Shown: piece after piece, positions 43,368 to 52,436 of the stretch | How positions within the stretch are numbered: the first letter of the stretch is position 1 | Layout: every line of letters starts with the position of its first letter | NCBI GenBank assembly: GCA_023392285.1 | Contig: JAEVZK010000091.1 | Span: forward strand, 1 to 64,000 | Length of the DNA: 64,000 bases | From: Armatimonadota bacterium | GTDB taxonomy: Bacteria; Armatimonadota; Fimbriimonadia; Fimbriimonadales; Fimbriimonadaceae | Direction of reading: 5' to 3' | The notes under the pieces: model-generated | The model's input: the letters and a program-made list of their open reading frames with translations, nothing else | Database searches by the model: none | What the model was told of the DNA's origin: nothing | Translations under genes and position numbers: made by a program

Positions 43368-45625
43368 TGAAGCTGCTTCACACCGAAGTCGATGTCGTGC
43401 CGGGGCGGAAGCCGCAGAAGCAGCCTCTTCCCGAGGGTTACGTCGGCGCGGGAACGGCCGTGCTGCGCATTACCAACACAACCCACCGGCAGAACGCGTA
43501 CACGATCCGCCTGCGGTGCGAGGAACCCTACTGGCAGGATGCTTGGTATCAGCTCGCCGCCTTACCGCCTTCCGGAGGCGAGGAAAATCAGCCGCCGCCT
43601 GGAAAGCCGGACCAGCTTGGACCGCGCAATCAGTCGCTGACCATCTATGTCAAAGATGGTGGGACGCGGGATATCTTCATCTCCTATTTCGTTCCGGAAA
43701 AGAGCGAGTGCCGAGCGGGTGCCTATCCGGTCAAGGTCATCGTCGAAACTCGGATTTTGAGCGACGATCCTCAGGTGGCTCGACAGGAGCGAATCACCGA
43801 ATTGCCAAGCACCGTCATCGTGCGGCCTTTTTACAAGTGGCAGGTGAGCTACTCGCCGGAAGAGCGAAAAGTCGGATTTTTTAAGCGTGGAAAGGAATTT
43901 GAGGTCGTCGTCGACAACCAGGGCAATGACTGGCTCTACTGCGACTTGAAGATGCCTCGACCCCAAAACGTGTTGGTGGAGACGCCCACGGCAAGAATGG
44001 CGGTGCCTCCTCCCGAGCCGGGCGCAGATTCGGTGAGGACGGTCCCGTTCAAAGCTACCAGCCGGGTTAAGACGATTCGGGGCAACACCCAAGCGCTGCC
44101 TTTGCCCATCACGGTGCAGCGTGTGGACGCCCCCACGGTACCCCCGCTTCCCGAAGACGCAATGCTCGGGCCATCCGGGGCAAACGTCAAAGCGGCGGTG
44201 TGTCATTCGGAGACCACCGACGTTGGAGTTTCCGATGTTCAGCCGCAGCTGATGTATCATCCGCTGATTCCGGCCACCTTTATCGGCTTTTTCCAAGCAA
44301 TCGGACGGAATATCAAGGCCCTAATCATTACGGTGATCGGCTTGATCATTGCCTGGAACATGGCCGTATTCTGCTATGAGTATTTCATCCGATCCATCAG
44401 CGAATTTCACTCGATGACGACTGAGGTTCAGTTGAACAAGGTGTTCTACGTGCGTGGGCGCAACTTACAAGGCTCGAAGATTATCGTCTTCGACGAGACC
44501 GGCAAGAACCAGATCGGTGAGCCAATCACGCCTAAGTACACAACCGAGTCGATCACGAGCGATAAGGTAGGGGTCATCTTGACCGATCCCTCGCTCGATC
44601 ATAAGAAGATTCGGATCGGCGCTCAGCGCTATGGCGCTTTCACGTTCCTTCGCGCTTTCCTGCCGATCGAGAAAGACCCTTCGGTTATCCAGGTGGGCAA
44701 GGAGACCGTCACCCGAGGAACGGCAGCCGGTTCGATCAGCCCGCAAATTCCGCCTGGACAGCCGTTGACGATCGGCGGAGCCAACTTCGGCGACGAGAAG
44801 GGCAAGGTCATGCTAAACGGAAACCAGGCACCCATCCTGAGTTGGACCGACGGCAAAATCACGGTCAAAGTGCCACAGGCCCTACAAGCAAGCGGTGAGT
44901 TGATTACGGTGCTCGTGTTCGACCCGAGCAACAATCCGATCAACGTCTCGCCGAATCAATTCCAAGTGGCGCTGCCAGTTGAATCAACGGCGGGAACGAC
45001 TGGCGGCGACGTGCCACCTCCCGACACCACGGCTGGATCAACCGGTGGCGCTCCCGACACGAGCACTGGCGGAACCGGTGGCGATCCGACCTCATCGGGC
45101 TCGACGGGCGGAACATCCGGTGGTTCAACCGGAACCACAGGAGTCTCTCTTACGCCTCCCAAGGGCTATGCTTCGCTTCTTCCGGATACTCGCGCTGCTT
45201 ATGTGAATGCGGTATCTCAGGCGAGCGGACCATCGGCTGGCCAACTGGCGATCAAGGCTTATGCACTCGCGTCGGTCGGTAAGCTGGACGACGCCAAGCA
45301 GGCACTCATCCAATCGAATCAGAAGCTTGGGGATAAGAGCCAAGGAGTCGATGTCGCGCTCTTCTATCTGGCTCAAGCGCGTGTGGTTGAAAAGCTGAAC
45401 CCAGACAAGGGAGATGCGGCCTACGCCGCCGCTGATGAGAAGGCGAATGCAGCCGCGCCAGGCTTCGCGTTCAACGACATCGCGATCGCTCGCTTCAAGA
45501 TCAGCCAAGGTAAGTGGGGAGAAGCGCGAGCGCTTTTGACCAACGCGTCTCAAGGCAATCTCTCAGCTGCGGAAAAGGCGACTGTAAACAAGATGATGCA
45601 GCAGGTACAGAGCCGGTCGCAGTAG
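43367..45625 (+). CDS. membrane protein with IPT/TIG domain, Gly/Thr linker and helical repeats
   Basis: 752 aa. ATG 43367 overlaps the previous stop by one base (TAATG), so the two proteins are coupled and probably partners. The N-terminal 300 residues are beta-rich and resemble those of the previous gene (TAVLRITNTTHRQNAYTIRL; FEVVVDNQGNDWLYCDLKM). A transmembrane helix lies at about 315-337. About 445-538 is an IPT/TIG Ig-like domain (PGQPLTIGGANFGDEKGKVM). A Gly/Thr/Ser linker (541-593) and a TPR-like tail (LAIKAYALASVGKLDDAKQA) end the protein. Its function is unknown; envelope anchoring is inferred. Confidence 0.72.
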   Translation: MKLLHTEVDVVPGRKPQKQPLPEGYVGAGTAVLRITNTTHRQNAYTIRLRCEEPYWQDAWYQLAALPPSGGEENQPPPGKPDQLGPRNQSLTIYVKDGGTRDIFISYFVPEKSECRAGAYPVKVIVETRILSDDPQVARQERITELPSTVIVRPFYKWQVSYSPEERKVGFFKRGKEFEVVVDNQGNDWLYCDLKMPRPQNVLVETPTARMAVPPPEPGADSVRTVPFKATSRVKTIRGNTQALPLPITVQRVDAPTVPPLPEDAMLGPSGANVKAAVCHSETTDVGVSDVQPQLMYHPLIPATFIGFFQAIGRNIKALIITVIGLIIAWNMAVFCYEYFIRSISEFHSMTTEVQLNKVFYVRGRNLQGSKIIVFDETGKNQIGEPITPKYTTESITSDKVGVILTDPSLDHKKIRIGAQRYGAFTFLRAFLPIEKDPSVIQVGKETVTRGTAAGSISPQIPPGQPLTIGGANFGDEKGKVMLNGNQAPILSWTDGKITVKVPQALQASGELITVLVFDPSNNPINVSPNQFQVALPVESTAGTTGGDVPPPDTTAGSTGGAPDTSTGGTGGDPTSSGSTGGTSGGSTGTTGVSLTPPKGYASLLPDTRAAYVNAVSQASGPSAGQLAIKAYALASVGKLDDAKQALIQSNQKLGDKSQGVDVALFYLAQARVVEKLNPDKGDAAYAAADEKANAAAPGFAFNDIAIARFKISQGKWGEARALLTNASQGNLSAAEKATVNKMMQQVQSRSQ

Positions 45626-45629
45626 TGTA

Positions 45630-45650
45630 ACGCCTGCAAATTGCGGGCGT
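45630..45650 (+). promoter_or_regulatory. hairpin between the structural and caspase parts of the block
   Basis: An 8-bp stem (ACGCCTGC with GCGGGCGT, one T-G pair) around AAATT. No T-run follows, so transcription is not expected to stop fully. It may be a processing or attenuation site. Confidence 0.4.
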
Positions 45651-45662
45651 CTGGAAACTAGC

Positions 45663-47399
45663 ATGAAGGGGAACATGAGCAGAGAAGTTATGTCGCATCG
45701 ATTGCGATTGTGGATGGTTGCAGCATTGCTCTCCCTGTCCCTCTCGGCTCTGGCCGACAAGGCGGTTGTAGTCGGCGTGCAAGAGTATGCGCCACTCGTT
45801 GCGGCCAGTACGCTTCGGGGGTGCTTGAATGACGCGAACGCAGTCGCAGACGTGCTGCGCAAGAACAAGTTCGACGTCATTCAGCTATCGAACGAAAAGG
45901 CAACTCGCCAGGGGATCCTCGACACCCTCGCCGGATTGATTAAAACCTCCAAGGCGAGTGAACGCTTTGTGTTTTATTTTGCGGGACATGGCCGAAGAAC
46001 GCCTCATCCTGCCCTGATGCCTCACGATGCGACCAGTGATGGGAACGACATCACCACCGACGACCTGAATGCGGTGATCTCAAAGATTCCGGCGAGGAGC
46101 CGAACGGTCATTCTGGATGCTTGTTTCTCAGGCGGAATGGCGGCGGGTGAGATGGCGAGAGGCATCAAGGACGATGGGTTGACCGCGCGTTTTTATGAAG
46201 ACGCCACGGCTCAGGCGAGAAGTCTCGATTTCGGGCCAGCGAAAGCCCCGGTCAACAACCAGGACACCAATGCGAAGCTGGAGAATGGCTCGAACATCTG
46301 TTATTACACGGCCTGCACGAGCAACGAACAAGCGTTGGAAGGCTCCTTCGATGGTCAGCGGCACGGCCTGTTCACCTACGCCCTGCTCAGTAATCTGAAA
46401 GATGATTCGGAGCCTTGGGGTGAAGTGCATAACGGGGTCAAGACCCAAATGCAGGGCAAGCTGGAGAATACGGGACGCCAACAAAACCCGACGATTTCCA
46501 AGAACTACCTAAACGCCCACGCGTTGGATAATGACATCGCGAAGCCGGTAGAACCGAAGCCAACCAAGACACTCATCGACGTCTGGAATTTAGAGAATCC
46601 TGATCCGAAGAAGATCTCACTAGAGCTCTCTCCGAATTCGAATGTTTACGAAGCGGGACGCAATATTGCGATGACCGCGACGGTTGGCCAAGAGGGCTAC
46701 CTCGTCATCTTGGGTGAAGTCGATGGCCACTACTACCAGTTCTTTCCCGCTGGCAAATTCGATCCCGACGACGCTCACGTCAAGGCGGGCAAAATTCCCT
46801 GGCCATCGCCGGGAAACGTTCTGTTTTTCGACAGCTTCGGGGCCAATCAGGTGAAGGCGATCCTCTTTTCCGATACTCAGAAGGCAGCTAAGCTGCTGGA
46901 TGCGATGCGAGAGATGAACGGTGCCGCCGACATCAGCAACAAGGATCTGATTCTCACCCGATCTCTCAATGAGCCGGAATTCACCTCGCGCCTCAGCGTG
47001 GCGGTTTCGGACAATCTGGTCGGCGGGAGCCGGTTTAAAGACTTAAACGGCTTGATCAAAAAGGTGGCTGCCCAAGACGCGCCGCTGACAAAGCGGATAT
47101 GGGAGTTGATGGGGCGGGTTGCGACCAGTAAGCCGCATCAGGATTGGATGGCGAACACGGATTTCAATCAGGAAATCACCTTAAAGTCACGTGGAGTTTT
47201 CGTGGCGCTCCTTAACCGTGTCCTGCAATCATTCCCGCTTTACGAGGAAGATGTGTTCCAGGGGATCAAACTCGACAAGAAGACTTCCGATCTGTTAAAG
47301 AAGAATCCAAAGGGTGACGATCTGATACGCCTGAATAGGCAACTTCTCGTCGCTGCTTTTCCTGCCGAAGTAAATCCCGACGAGGCGAATTCCAAATGA
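45663..47399 (+). CDS. secreted caspase-family (peptidase C14) protease with DUF4384
   Basis: 578 aa. Signal peptide at about 10-31 (LWMVAALLSLSLSALA). Caspase-like p20 domain at about 32-270: KAVVVGVQEYAPL, FYFAGHGRR with catalytic His109, and VILDACFSGG with catalytic Cys154. A DUF4384 domain (ISLELSPNSNVYEAGRNIAM, GYLVILGEVDGHYYQFFPAG) follows at about 315-410. The remaining part is helical. Both catalytic residues are present, so it should be an active Arg/Lys- or Asp-type cysteine protease. ATG 45675 is an alternative start with AAGGGG before it. It overlaps the NlpC/P60 gene by 4 bp. Confidence 0.9.
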   Translation: MKGNMSREVMSHRLRLWMVAALLSLSLSALADKAVVVGVQEYAPLVAASTLRGCLNDANAVADVLRKNKFDVIQLSNEKATRQGILDTLAGLIKTSKASERFVFYFAGHGRRTPHPALMPHDATSDGNDITTDDLNAVISKIPARSRTVILDACFSGGMAAGEMARGIKDDGLTARFYEDATAQARSLDFGPAKAPVNNQDTNAKLENGSNICYYTACTSNEQALEGSFDGQRHGLFTYALLSNLKDDSEPWGEVHNGVKTQMQGKLENTGRQQNPTISKNYLNAHALDNDIAKPVEPKPTKTLIDVWNLENPDPKKISLELSPNSNVYEAGRNIAMTATVGQEGYLVILGEVDGHYYQFFPAGKFDPDDAHVKAGKIPWPSPGNVLFFDSFGANQVKAILFSDTQKAAKLLDAMREMNGAADISNKDLILTRSLNEPEFTSRLSVAVSDNLVGGSRFKDLNGLIKKVAAQDAPLTKRIWELMGRVATSKPHQDWMANTDFNQEITLKSRGVFVALLNRVLQSFPLYEEDVFQGIKLDKKTSDLLKKNPKGDDLIRLNRQLLVAAFPAEVNPDEANSK

Positions 47400-49522
47400 A
47401 GCGCTTGTTCTCTGCCCTTCTTGTGGCGCTTTCGGCCATCGCGACGGCGCAACAGGATCTGCCGAATCTCGTCGTCGATATGAATGATCGGCCCGCCGAA
47501 CTCAAGCCGGTTATGCTCGAGTTGAATGAATATCTGGTGCCGTTGCGCCCGGCCGTCGAGTTGCTGACCGGAGGCAAAGGTGCCCTCGGAATCGACGGAA
47601 AGACTTACACCATTAGCATCGATAACAAAGTGCTCGTCCGCATCCCTCAAGAAGGTGGGGGAAAGGAAGCCCTGATTTATTCCGAAACCGATTCGAATCC
47701 AGTGAGGCGGCTCTCCATGGAAGATTTCCCGCACGAGGTGATTACCAAGGAGCGGGGTCCAACGGCGATGGTCGACCTGGATTTGCTTGCCGCCTGCTTG
47801 GGAGTCACCGTCGACATCGATGGCAAGCGGCTTTCGCTTTACACGACGGATTACTGGTGCGGAAAAATCGGCATCAGCGCGGACAAGGTTGAAAATCGGC
47901 TGCAGAAAGGAATCGCGCTCGTACCCGACTTTGGAGTGTCGCCACCAGCGAAAACATTGCTCTTCTGGGTCAGGCCACCCGTCACGTCGTACGTTCAGGC
48001 GTTTCGGTTGAATGACAACGCGCCGGAGCCCATGCTTGGCATCAATGCGCTGGATGACGAGGTCGATATCCTGACTCCGGGGAACCGTCCGAAGATGCGC
48101 CAAGCCGACCAGCAATCGCCGATCAGAGCGGAAACCTACAACTATGGGTCGGAAGTGGGCAAGGTGGCCACCTACGTCGCGGTGGTCCTGAAGAAGGATG
48201 TTGGAATGGCAAGCCCGATCGAAGCGATCAATTCAGGGGCCGCAGGCGACGATTGGGCGGTGATCGGAATCCGTCAGCGCGTCGGACGGATGCCGATCCT
48301 TTTTGAAAATCGAGAAGTCTTGCCAGGGGAAGACATCGGTGCCTTTGCGACTCGAAACAAGACGACGCCCTCGGTGATTAAATCCGTGAACGGCCTGCGG
48401 ACTGGTGAGAAATTACGTCCCAAATCAAAGTTGGCGGTCATTGTTGGCTTGGATGAAAACGCGATTAGGCTGATGCAAGCCGCACCGTTCAAGATCACTG
48501 GACTTTATGAGGTTCAGCCGGGCGAAACTCTCAAGGACCTCGCTCACTCCTGGGGTGTGAGCGAAGATGAAATATTAGCAGCGAATACTACTATTCCTCC
48601 AGGAGGCGAACCTGAACCTGGCGATCTGATCAACGCGATCGCAAAGGATGCTCCCTCCAATCCAGGCAATCCCAACCCGCAGCCCGTTAACCCTTCGATC
48701 GCCAAGAACGAATCGGTCGCCTTTATGGGCACTGCGGTTGCCACTGCGCCACTCCAGCTTCGGGAGACATCAGTAGCTGGCTCTACGGTCGTTGGCTCGG
48801 CGCCCAAGAATACATTCGTCGAGCTCGTCGGCTACATGCCGGCTCAGCAGATGTATCGAGTGCGAATCGACGGCGGAGTGATTGGTTATGTTCCTGCCAG
48901 TTCCCTGCGTGTTCGCGCTGGAAGCGGGGGCGCAACGGTCGTTGCGGCGAACATCAATCCCTCCAATAATCCGGTTGCGAACGAAGCTCTCAAGTATTTG
49001 GGAACCCCCTATGTTTGGGGAGGCAACGGCCTGACCACCGGCATCGACTGCTCGCACTTCGTCGCTCAGGTGTATACAAGGATAGGCTGGCCCGCTCCGC
49101 CCGCTCCGGTCACGACTCAGGAGACCATCGGCGACATCGTTCATTACAAGCCGGGACAAGCGCGTCGAGCGGGTCGAACGATCATCCTCCCCAATGCGGT
49201 GGTCGCACCGCGTGCTTCACCCGACCTGAGAACCTTGCAGCCGGGCGACCGAATTATCTTTCAACGTGGCAACACGGATGCGTCAGGTACGCGCCACACG
49301 GCTATTTATATCGGACGAGTCCCACCTGCCTGGCAGAAAAAATTCGGCGATATTCCGTGGGCATTCGTTCATGCCTCCTCATCCCGAGGCGTCACCGTCA
49401 GCAGCCTCACTCAAAAATATTATTGGAATATCTATAAATTTAGCTGCCGCAGCGCTCACCGCAAGACCGTTGCATCCACTCCTGACGAGGCCATTGCATC
49501 CGCGATGTTGGGTGGCAAATGA
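47396..49522 (+). CDS. secreted multidomain NlpC/P60 peptidoglycan hydrolase
   Basis: 708 aa. Signal peptide 1-18 (MKRLFSALLVALSAIATA). About 20-155 resembles the copper amine oxidase N-terminal (stalk) domain (MNDRPAELKPVMLELNEYLV, VDLDLLAACLGVTVDID). Two LysM-like modules lie near 300-350 and 365-410 (VQPGETLKDLAHSWGVSEDE). An SH3b domain is near 440-510. NlpC/P60 at about 525-680 has Cys552 in GIDCSHFVAQVY and His634 in TRHTAIYIG. It should cut cell-wall stem peptides. It is coupled by 4-bp overlaps to the caspase gene before it and the pseudo-caspase gene after it. Confidence 0.88.
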   Translation: MKRLFSALLVALSAIATAQQDLPNLVVDMNDRPAELKPVMLELNEYLVPLRPAVELLTGGKGALGIDGKTYTISIDNKVLVRIPQEGGGKEALIYSETDSNPVRRLSMEDFPHEVITKERGPTAMVDLDLLAACLGVTVDIDGKRLSLYTTDYWCGKIGISADKVENRLQKGIALVPDFGVSPPAKTLLFWVRPPVTSYVQAFRLNDNAPEPMLGINALDDEVDILTPGNRPKMRQADQQSPIRAETYNYGSEVGKVATYVAVVLKKDVGMASPIEAINSGAAGDDWAVIGIRQRVGRMPILFENREVLPGEDIGAFATRNKTTPSVIKSVNGLRTGEKLRPKSKLAVIVGLDENAIRLMQAAPFKITGLYEVQPGETLKDLAHSWGVSEDEILAANTTIPPGGEPEPGDLINAIAKDAPSNPGNPNPQPVNPSIAKNESVAFMGTAVATAPLQLRETSVAGSTVVGSAPKNTFVELVGYMPAQQMYRVRIDGGVIGYVPASSLRVRAGSGGATVVAANINPSNNPVANEALKYLGTPYVWGGNGLTTGIDCSHFVAQVYTRIGWPAPPAPVTTQETIGDIVHYKPGQARRAGRTIILPNAVVAPRASPDLRTLQPGDRIIFQRGNTDASGTRHTAIYIGRVPPAWQKKFGDIPWAFVHASSSRGVTVSSLTQKYYWNIYKFSCRSAHRKTVASTPDEAIASAMLGGK

Positions 49523-51237
49523 GACGGCTGTTCCTACTCGCGGCCTTGGCGTTATCGGCGTGGGCTGGAGCGGAGCGGTATGCGATCTTGGTCGCGGTCG
49601 ACAGCTATCCTATCATCAAACCGCCGCAGCGGCAGCTCTCGGGCTCCGCCTATGACCTTCGCCTAATGGGCAAGATGATGGAGTTCTATAACTTCCAGGT
49701 GACCCAGCTTGCTCGCGGTGATGCGACGCGAGGAAAGATCATCGAGCAGATGTCTCTGCTGCAGCCTAAAATCAAGGCTGGAGATGAGGTGGTGTTTTAC
49801 TTCTCGGGACGCGGGTCCGTCGCTCCACCAGTCGACGCTCCGAAGGCGAAGGTAAATTTCGAGCCGACGATCGTGCCCTATGACGGAAAGGAAACGGTCG
49901 TCGATTACGACATCCGCATGAGCCGCCTCGAAGATTGGGCGAAGTCGATCGCCGAGCATGGCGGGAATGTCACCTTCATCATCGACGCGAGCTTCCAGTC
50001 GATTGCACGAGACGACGTTGGCCGTCCATATAACCCGACCCCGCGCACACTTACCCGCAAGTCGACCTCCGACGGAGCGGTCCGCGACAAGCCTTACATG
50101 GGCCCTGGAATCTATCTCGGAGCTGTTCCAACCGGCGGCAGTGCGTACGAGTACCTCGTGAACACAAGCAACAACACTTGGGCAGGAGCCTTCACCGACA
50201 TGCTCGTGAACGAGGTGATCAGCAAACTGCGAAACGGAGAATCTCCCACCTACTCGTCCGCCATGCGGGAGATTGAAGCGTATTTCAAAGATAAAGTCCG
50301 CCAAGACTACATGCCGGGTTTGGCACCCTACCCCTTCACGAAAACTTTGGTGGAAGAGGCGCAGACCTATGACCGCCCCTTGTTCGGTGGCCTCAACCCG
50401 CAGACCGTGCCGCCGCCTCAGCAAGCCGAAATTCAGCATATGGACGAGGATCGGAAGGCCCGTGAGCGGAAGCTCCGCATCGGGCTAAGCTTTCCGGCGG
50501 TCCGCGACAGGGCGTCCACCCGTGGAGACGGGTTGGAGGATGGCCGTGATCCGAAGCTGGTAGAAGACTTCACCAAGAGCGTGAGCGCGAATCTTCCTTA
50601 TGCCGAGGTCGTTCCGGTTGGCGCGCCGGTGGACACCGTGGTCGCTTTTGTCAAGCAGGCCAATGGATCGTTCGAGGCTCGCATATTTGGTGACGAGGTC
50701 GATCAGAAGCGCAATCTTCGCTTTCCGGGAGCGAACGTCGAGCAAATGATGGCGGCTGGACTACGCGATCAGCTGGAACGGCAGGCACTTACGGTGAAGC
50801 TCTTCAAGCTGATCGATGAGGGCAAAGGAACCCTCGACGGTGTAGATCTTAGCGTGGAAAAAGACACCTATGCGCCATCGGATCGCTTTGCGCTTCACTT
50901 TAAGACCGGTGCCCCATCCCTCCTTTACGTCTTCGATCGAGACGATGCGGATGGCATTACTCAACTCACCTTCCCAACGATGGGCGCGACCGAGAATCTG
51001 CTTCCTGCGGGAGGCCGCGATTTCACGCCCATGATTGCGGAAGGCAGCCCCACCGGGAAAATGATGGTCAAGGGTCTCTTCGTCGAACCGTCCCCCGACC
51101 TTCCCTCCATCGAGGGGACCGATGAAAAGACGTTCAACGAAAATCTGCTCAAACACCTTCGAGCGCTAGTGCCCTTGATCGAGGGGAACAAGCTGAAATG
51201 GTTTGCCAAGGAAATTAGCCTCACGATCAAGCCGTGA
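49519..51237 (+). CDS. secreted caspase-fold protein lacking both catalytic residues (pseudo-caspase) with DUF4384
   Basis: 572 aa. Signal peptide 1-18. The caspase fold is recognisable: RYAILVAVDSYP, GSAYDLRLMGKMMEFYNFQV, VFYFSGRGS and TFIIDASFQS. The catalytic His position is Arg98 (CGC, one base from CAC) and the catalytic Cys position is Ser158 (AGC, one base from TGC), so protease activity is not expected. A DUF4384 domain lies near 445-510 (DLSVEKDTYAPSDRFALHFK), matching the domain in the active caspase two genes upstream. The frame is intact and well kept, so it is not a decaying pseudogene. A regulatory or scaffolding role for the active caspase is inferred. Confidence 0.85.
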   Translation: MRRLFLLAALALSAWAGAERYAILVAVDSYPIIKPPQRQLSGSAYDLRLMGKMMEFYNFQVTQLARGDATRGKIIEQMSLLQPKIKAGDEVVFYFSGRGSVAPPVDAPKAKVNFEPTIVPYDGKETVVDYDIRMSRLEDWAKSIAEHGGNVTFIIDASFQSIARDDVGRPYNPTPRTLTRKSTSDGAVRDKPYMGPGIYLGAVPTGGSAYEYLVNTSNNTWAGAFTDMLVNEVISKLRNGESPTYSSAMREIEAYFKDKVRQDYMPGLAPYPFTKTLVEEAQTYDRPLFGGLNPQTVPPPQQAEIQHMDEDRKARERKLRIGLSFPAVRDRASTRGDGLEDGRDPKLVEDFTKSVSANLPYAEVVPVGAPVDTVVAFVKQANGSFEARIFGDEVDQKRNLRFPGANVEQMMAAGLRDQLERQALTVKLFKLIDEGKGTLDGVDLSVEKDTYAPSDRFALHFKTGAPSLLYVFDRDDADGITQLTFPTMGATENLLPAGGRDFTPMIAEGSPTGKMMVKGLFVEPSPDLPSIEGTDEKTFNENLLKHLRALVPLIEGNKLKWFAKEISLTIKP

Positions 51238-51266
51238 TGCAATAAACTACGAGATAGAGGATATTC

Positions 51267-52412
51267 ATGCTAAAGAGGATTTTATTGGCGGGCATTCTGG
51301 CGGCTTTAACGCTGCCCGTATTCGCCGCGCCACAGCAGGACAACAGTGCCAAGTACAAGTCGGCAATCGCATGGCTCCATAAGCTGGAGCCGCAATTTTC
51401 CGCAGAGACCAAGGAAATGGTTCCGTCGATCGAAGCGATCTTGGAACGGTATTACATGCATCCGGATGAGCTTCGGGCGAGCGAAAAGTCAATTGCAGAA
51501 GCTTTTATCGCCACGATGCCTGAGGAAGGGGATGGCTTAAGCGGTCGAGGCTCAGCCGAAGATCGCATGAAGGAATTTGAGGGCTTGCTCGGCTCTTCTG
51601 CTCCGAAGCCAGCACCCGCAAAGGCGCCGGTAAAGAAGCCTGCGAAGAAGACTACGGCAAAGAAGCCGCCTGTGAAGAAGCCAACGCCGCCGGTGGTTCG
51701 CCGCCCAAGTACGGCCAAGTTCAAAATTCCAGGCATCACGGTACGGCCAAGCTTCAGTGCGGTGGAACGAGCCGCTCCTGGCGGCAGCCGCATCGGCGCG
51801 GTGATGGTGTCGATCGATGGCCGCAAGAAAACCGTGATCGAAATTTTGTCTCAGTCGGGTGGACTTTCTCTTCAGAAGCGAGCTCAAATAGTTGCCAATC
51901 GAATGACCGCTCTGTCGAAGAAAAATCCGCTTTGGTGGACCACGGTTAAGGGTGGCACCGCCAAAGGGGAGGCGGTCGTCCTTGCCAGCGGTGCCCCAAG
52001 CGGATTTCTGGTGACGGCGGACAAGCAGTTTGCAAGTGAATGCGGAATGTCGCCTTCGAAGCTGGCATCCACGCTCGCGATGAAGATCCGGAATACTTTT
52101 GACCCTGACCGCGGGGACGACTTTGGCGGGCGAGATACGACTCCGGAGGATCTGCGGCAAGCCGCGATCGACTTGCGTCAAGAAGGCGACGAACTCTATT
52201 CGACCTCTCCTGCCCAGGCGGAATCCAAATATCTGGCGGCAATTCAGAACGATTCGTCGTATCACCTCTCTTATTTGAGGCTTGCGGACATGTACAAGTC
52301 GCAGGGCAACACGGAGAAAGCCAAGGCCATCCTAAACCAAGGTATGGCGGTTGCGGCGATTACCGGCGAACAGCGCCAGGAACTCGAAGCGAAGCTAAAG
52401 AGTTTAGGCTAA
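51267..52412 (+). CDS. secreted protein with Lys/Pro/Ala-rich linker and C-terminal TPR
   Basis: 381 aa, last gene of the block. Signal peptide at 1-20 (MLKRILLAGILAALTLPVFA). A helical region follows at 25-100 and then a basic linker (about 112-150) with AKAPVKKPAKKTTAKKPPVK. An unrecognised alpha/beta domain lies at about 165-280. C-terminal helices (DLRQEGDELYSTSPAQAESK, YLRLADMYKSQGNTEKAKAI) are TPR-like. The basic linker could bind acidic polymers or span the wall. Its function is unknown. An intrinsic terminator follows at once. Confidence 0.7.
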   Translation: MLKRILLAGILAALTLPVFAAPQQDNSAKYKSAIAWLHKLEPQFSAETKEMVPSIEAILERYYMHPDELRASEKSIAEAFIATMPEEGDGLSGRGSAEDRMKEFEGLLGSSAPKPAPAKAPVKKPAKKTTAKKPPVKKPTPPVVRRPSTAKFKIPGITVRPSFSAVERAAPGGSRIGAVMVSIDGRKKTVIEILSQSGGLSLQKRAQIVANRMTALSKKNPLWWTTVKGGTAKGEAVVLASGAPSGFLVTADKQFASECGMSPSKLASTLAMKIRNTFDPDRGDDFGGRDTTPEDLRQAAIDLRQEGDELYSTSPAQAESKYLAAIQNDSSYHLSYLRLADMYKSQGNTEKAKAILNQGMAVAAITGEQRQELEAKLKSLG

Positions 52413-52436
52413 CAACCCAAGCGCGTTTTGACATTT

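Noticed and set aside
49519..51237. Pseudo-caspase gene as a decaying pseudogene
   Set aside because: The frame is intact for 572 codons, keeps a signal peptide and DUF4384, and is joined by a 4-bp overlap to its neighbour, so it is a kept gene.
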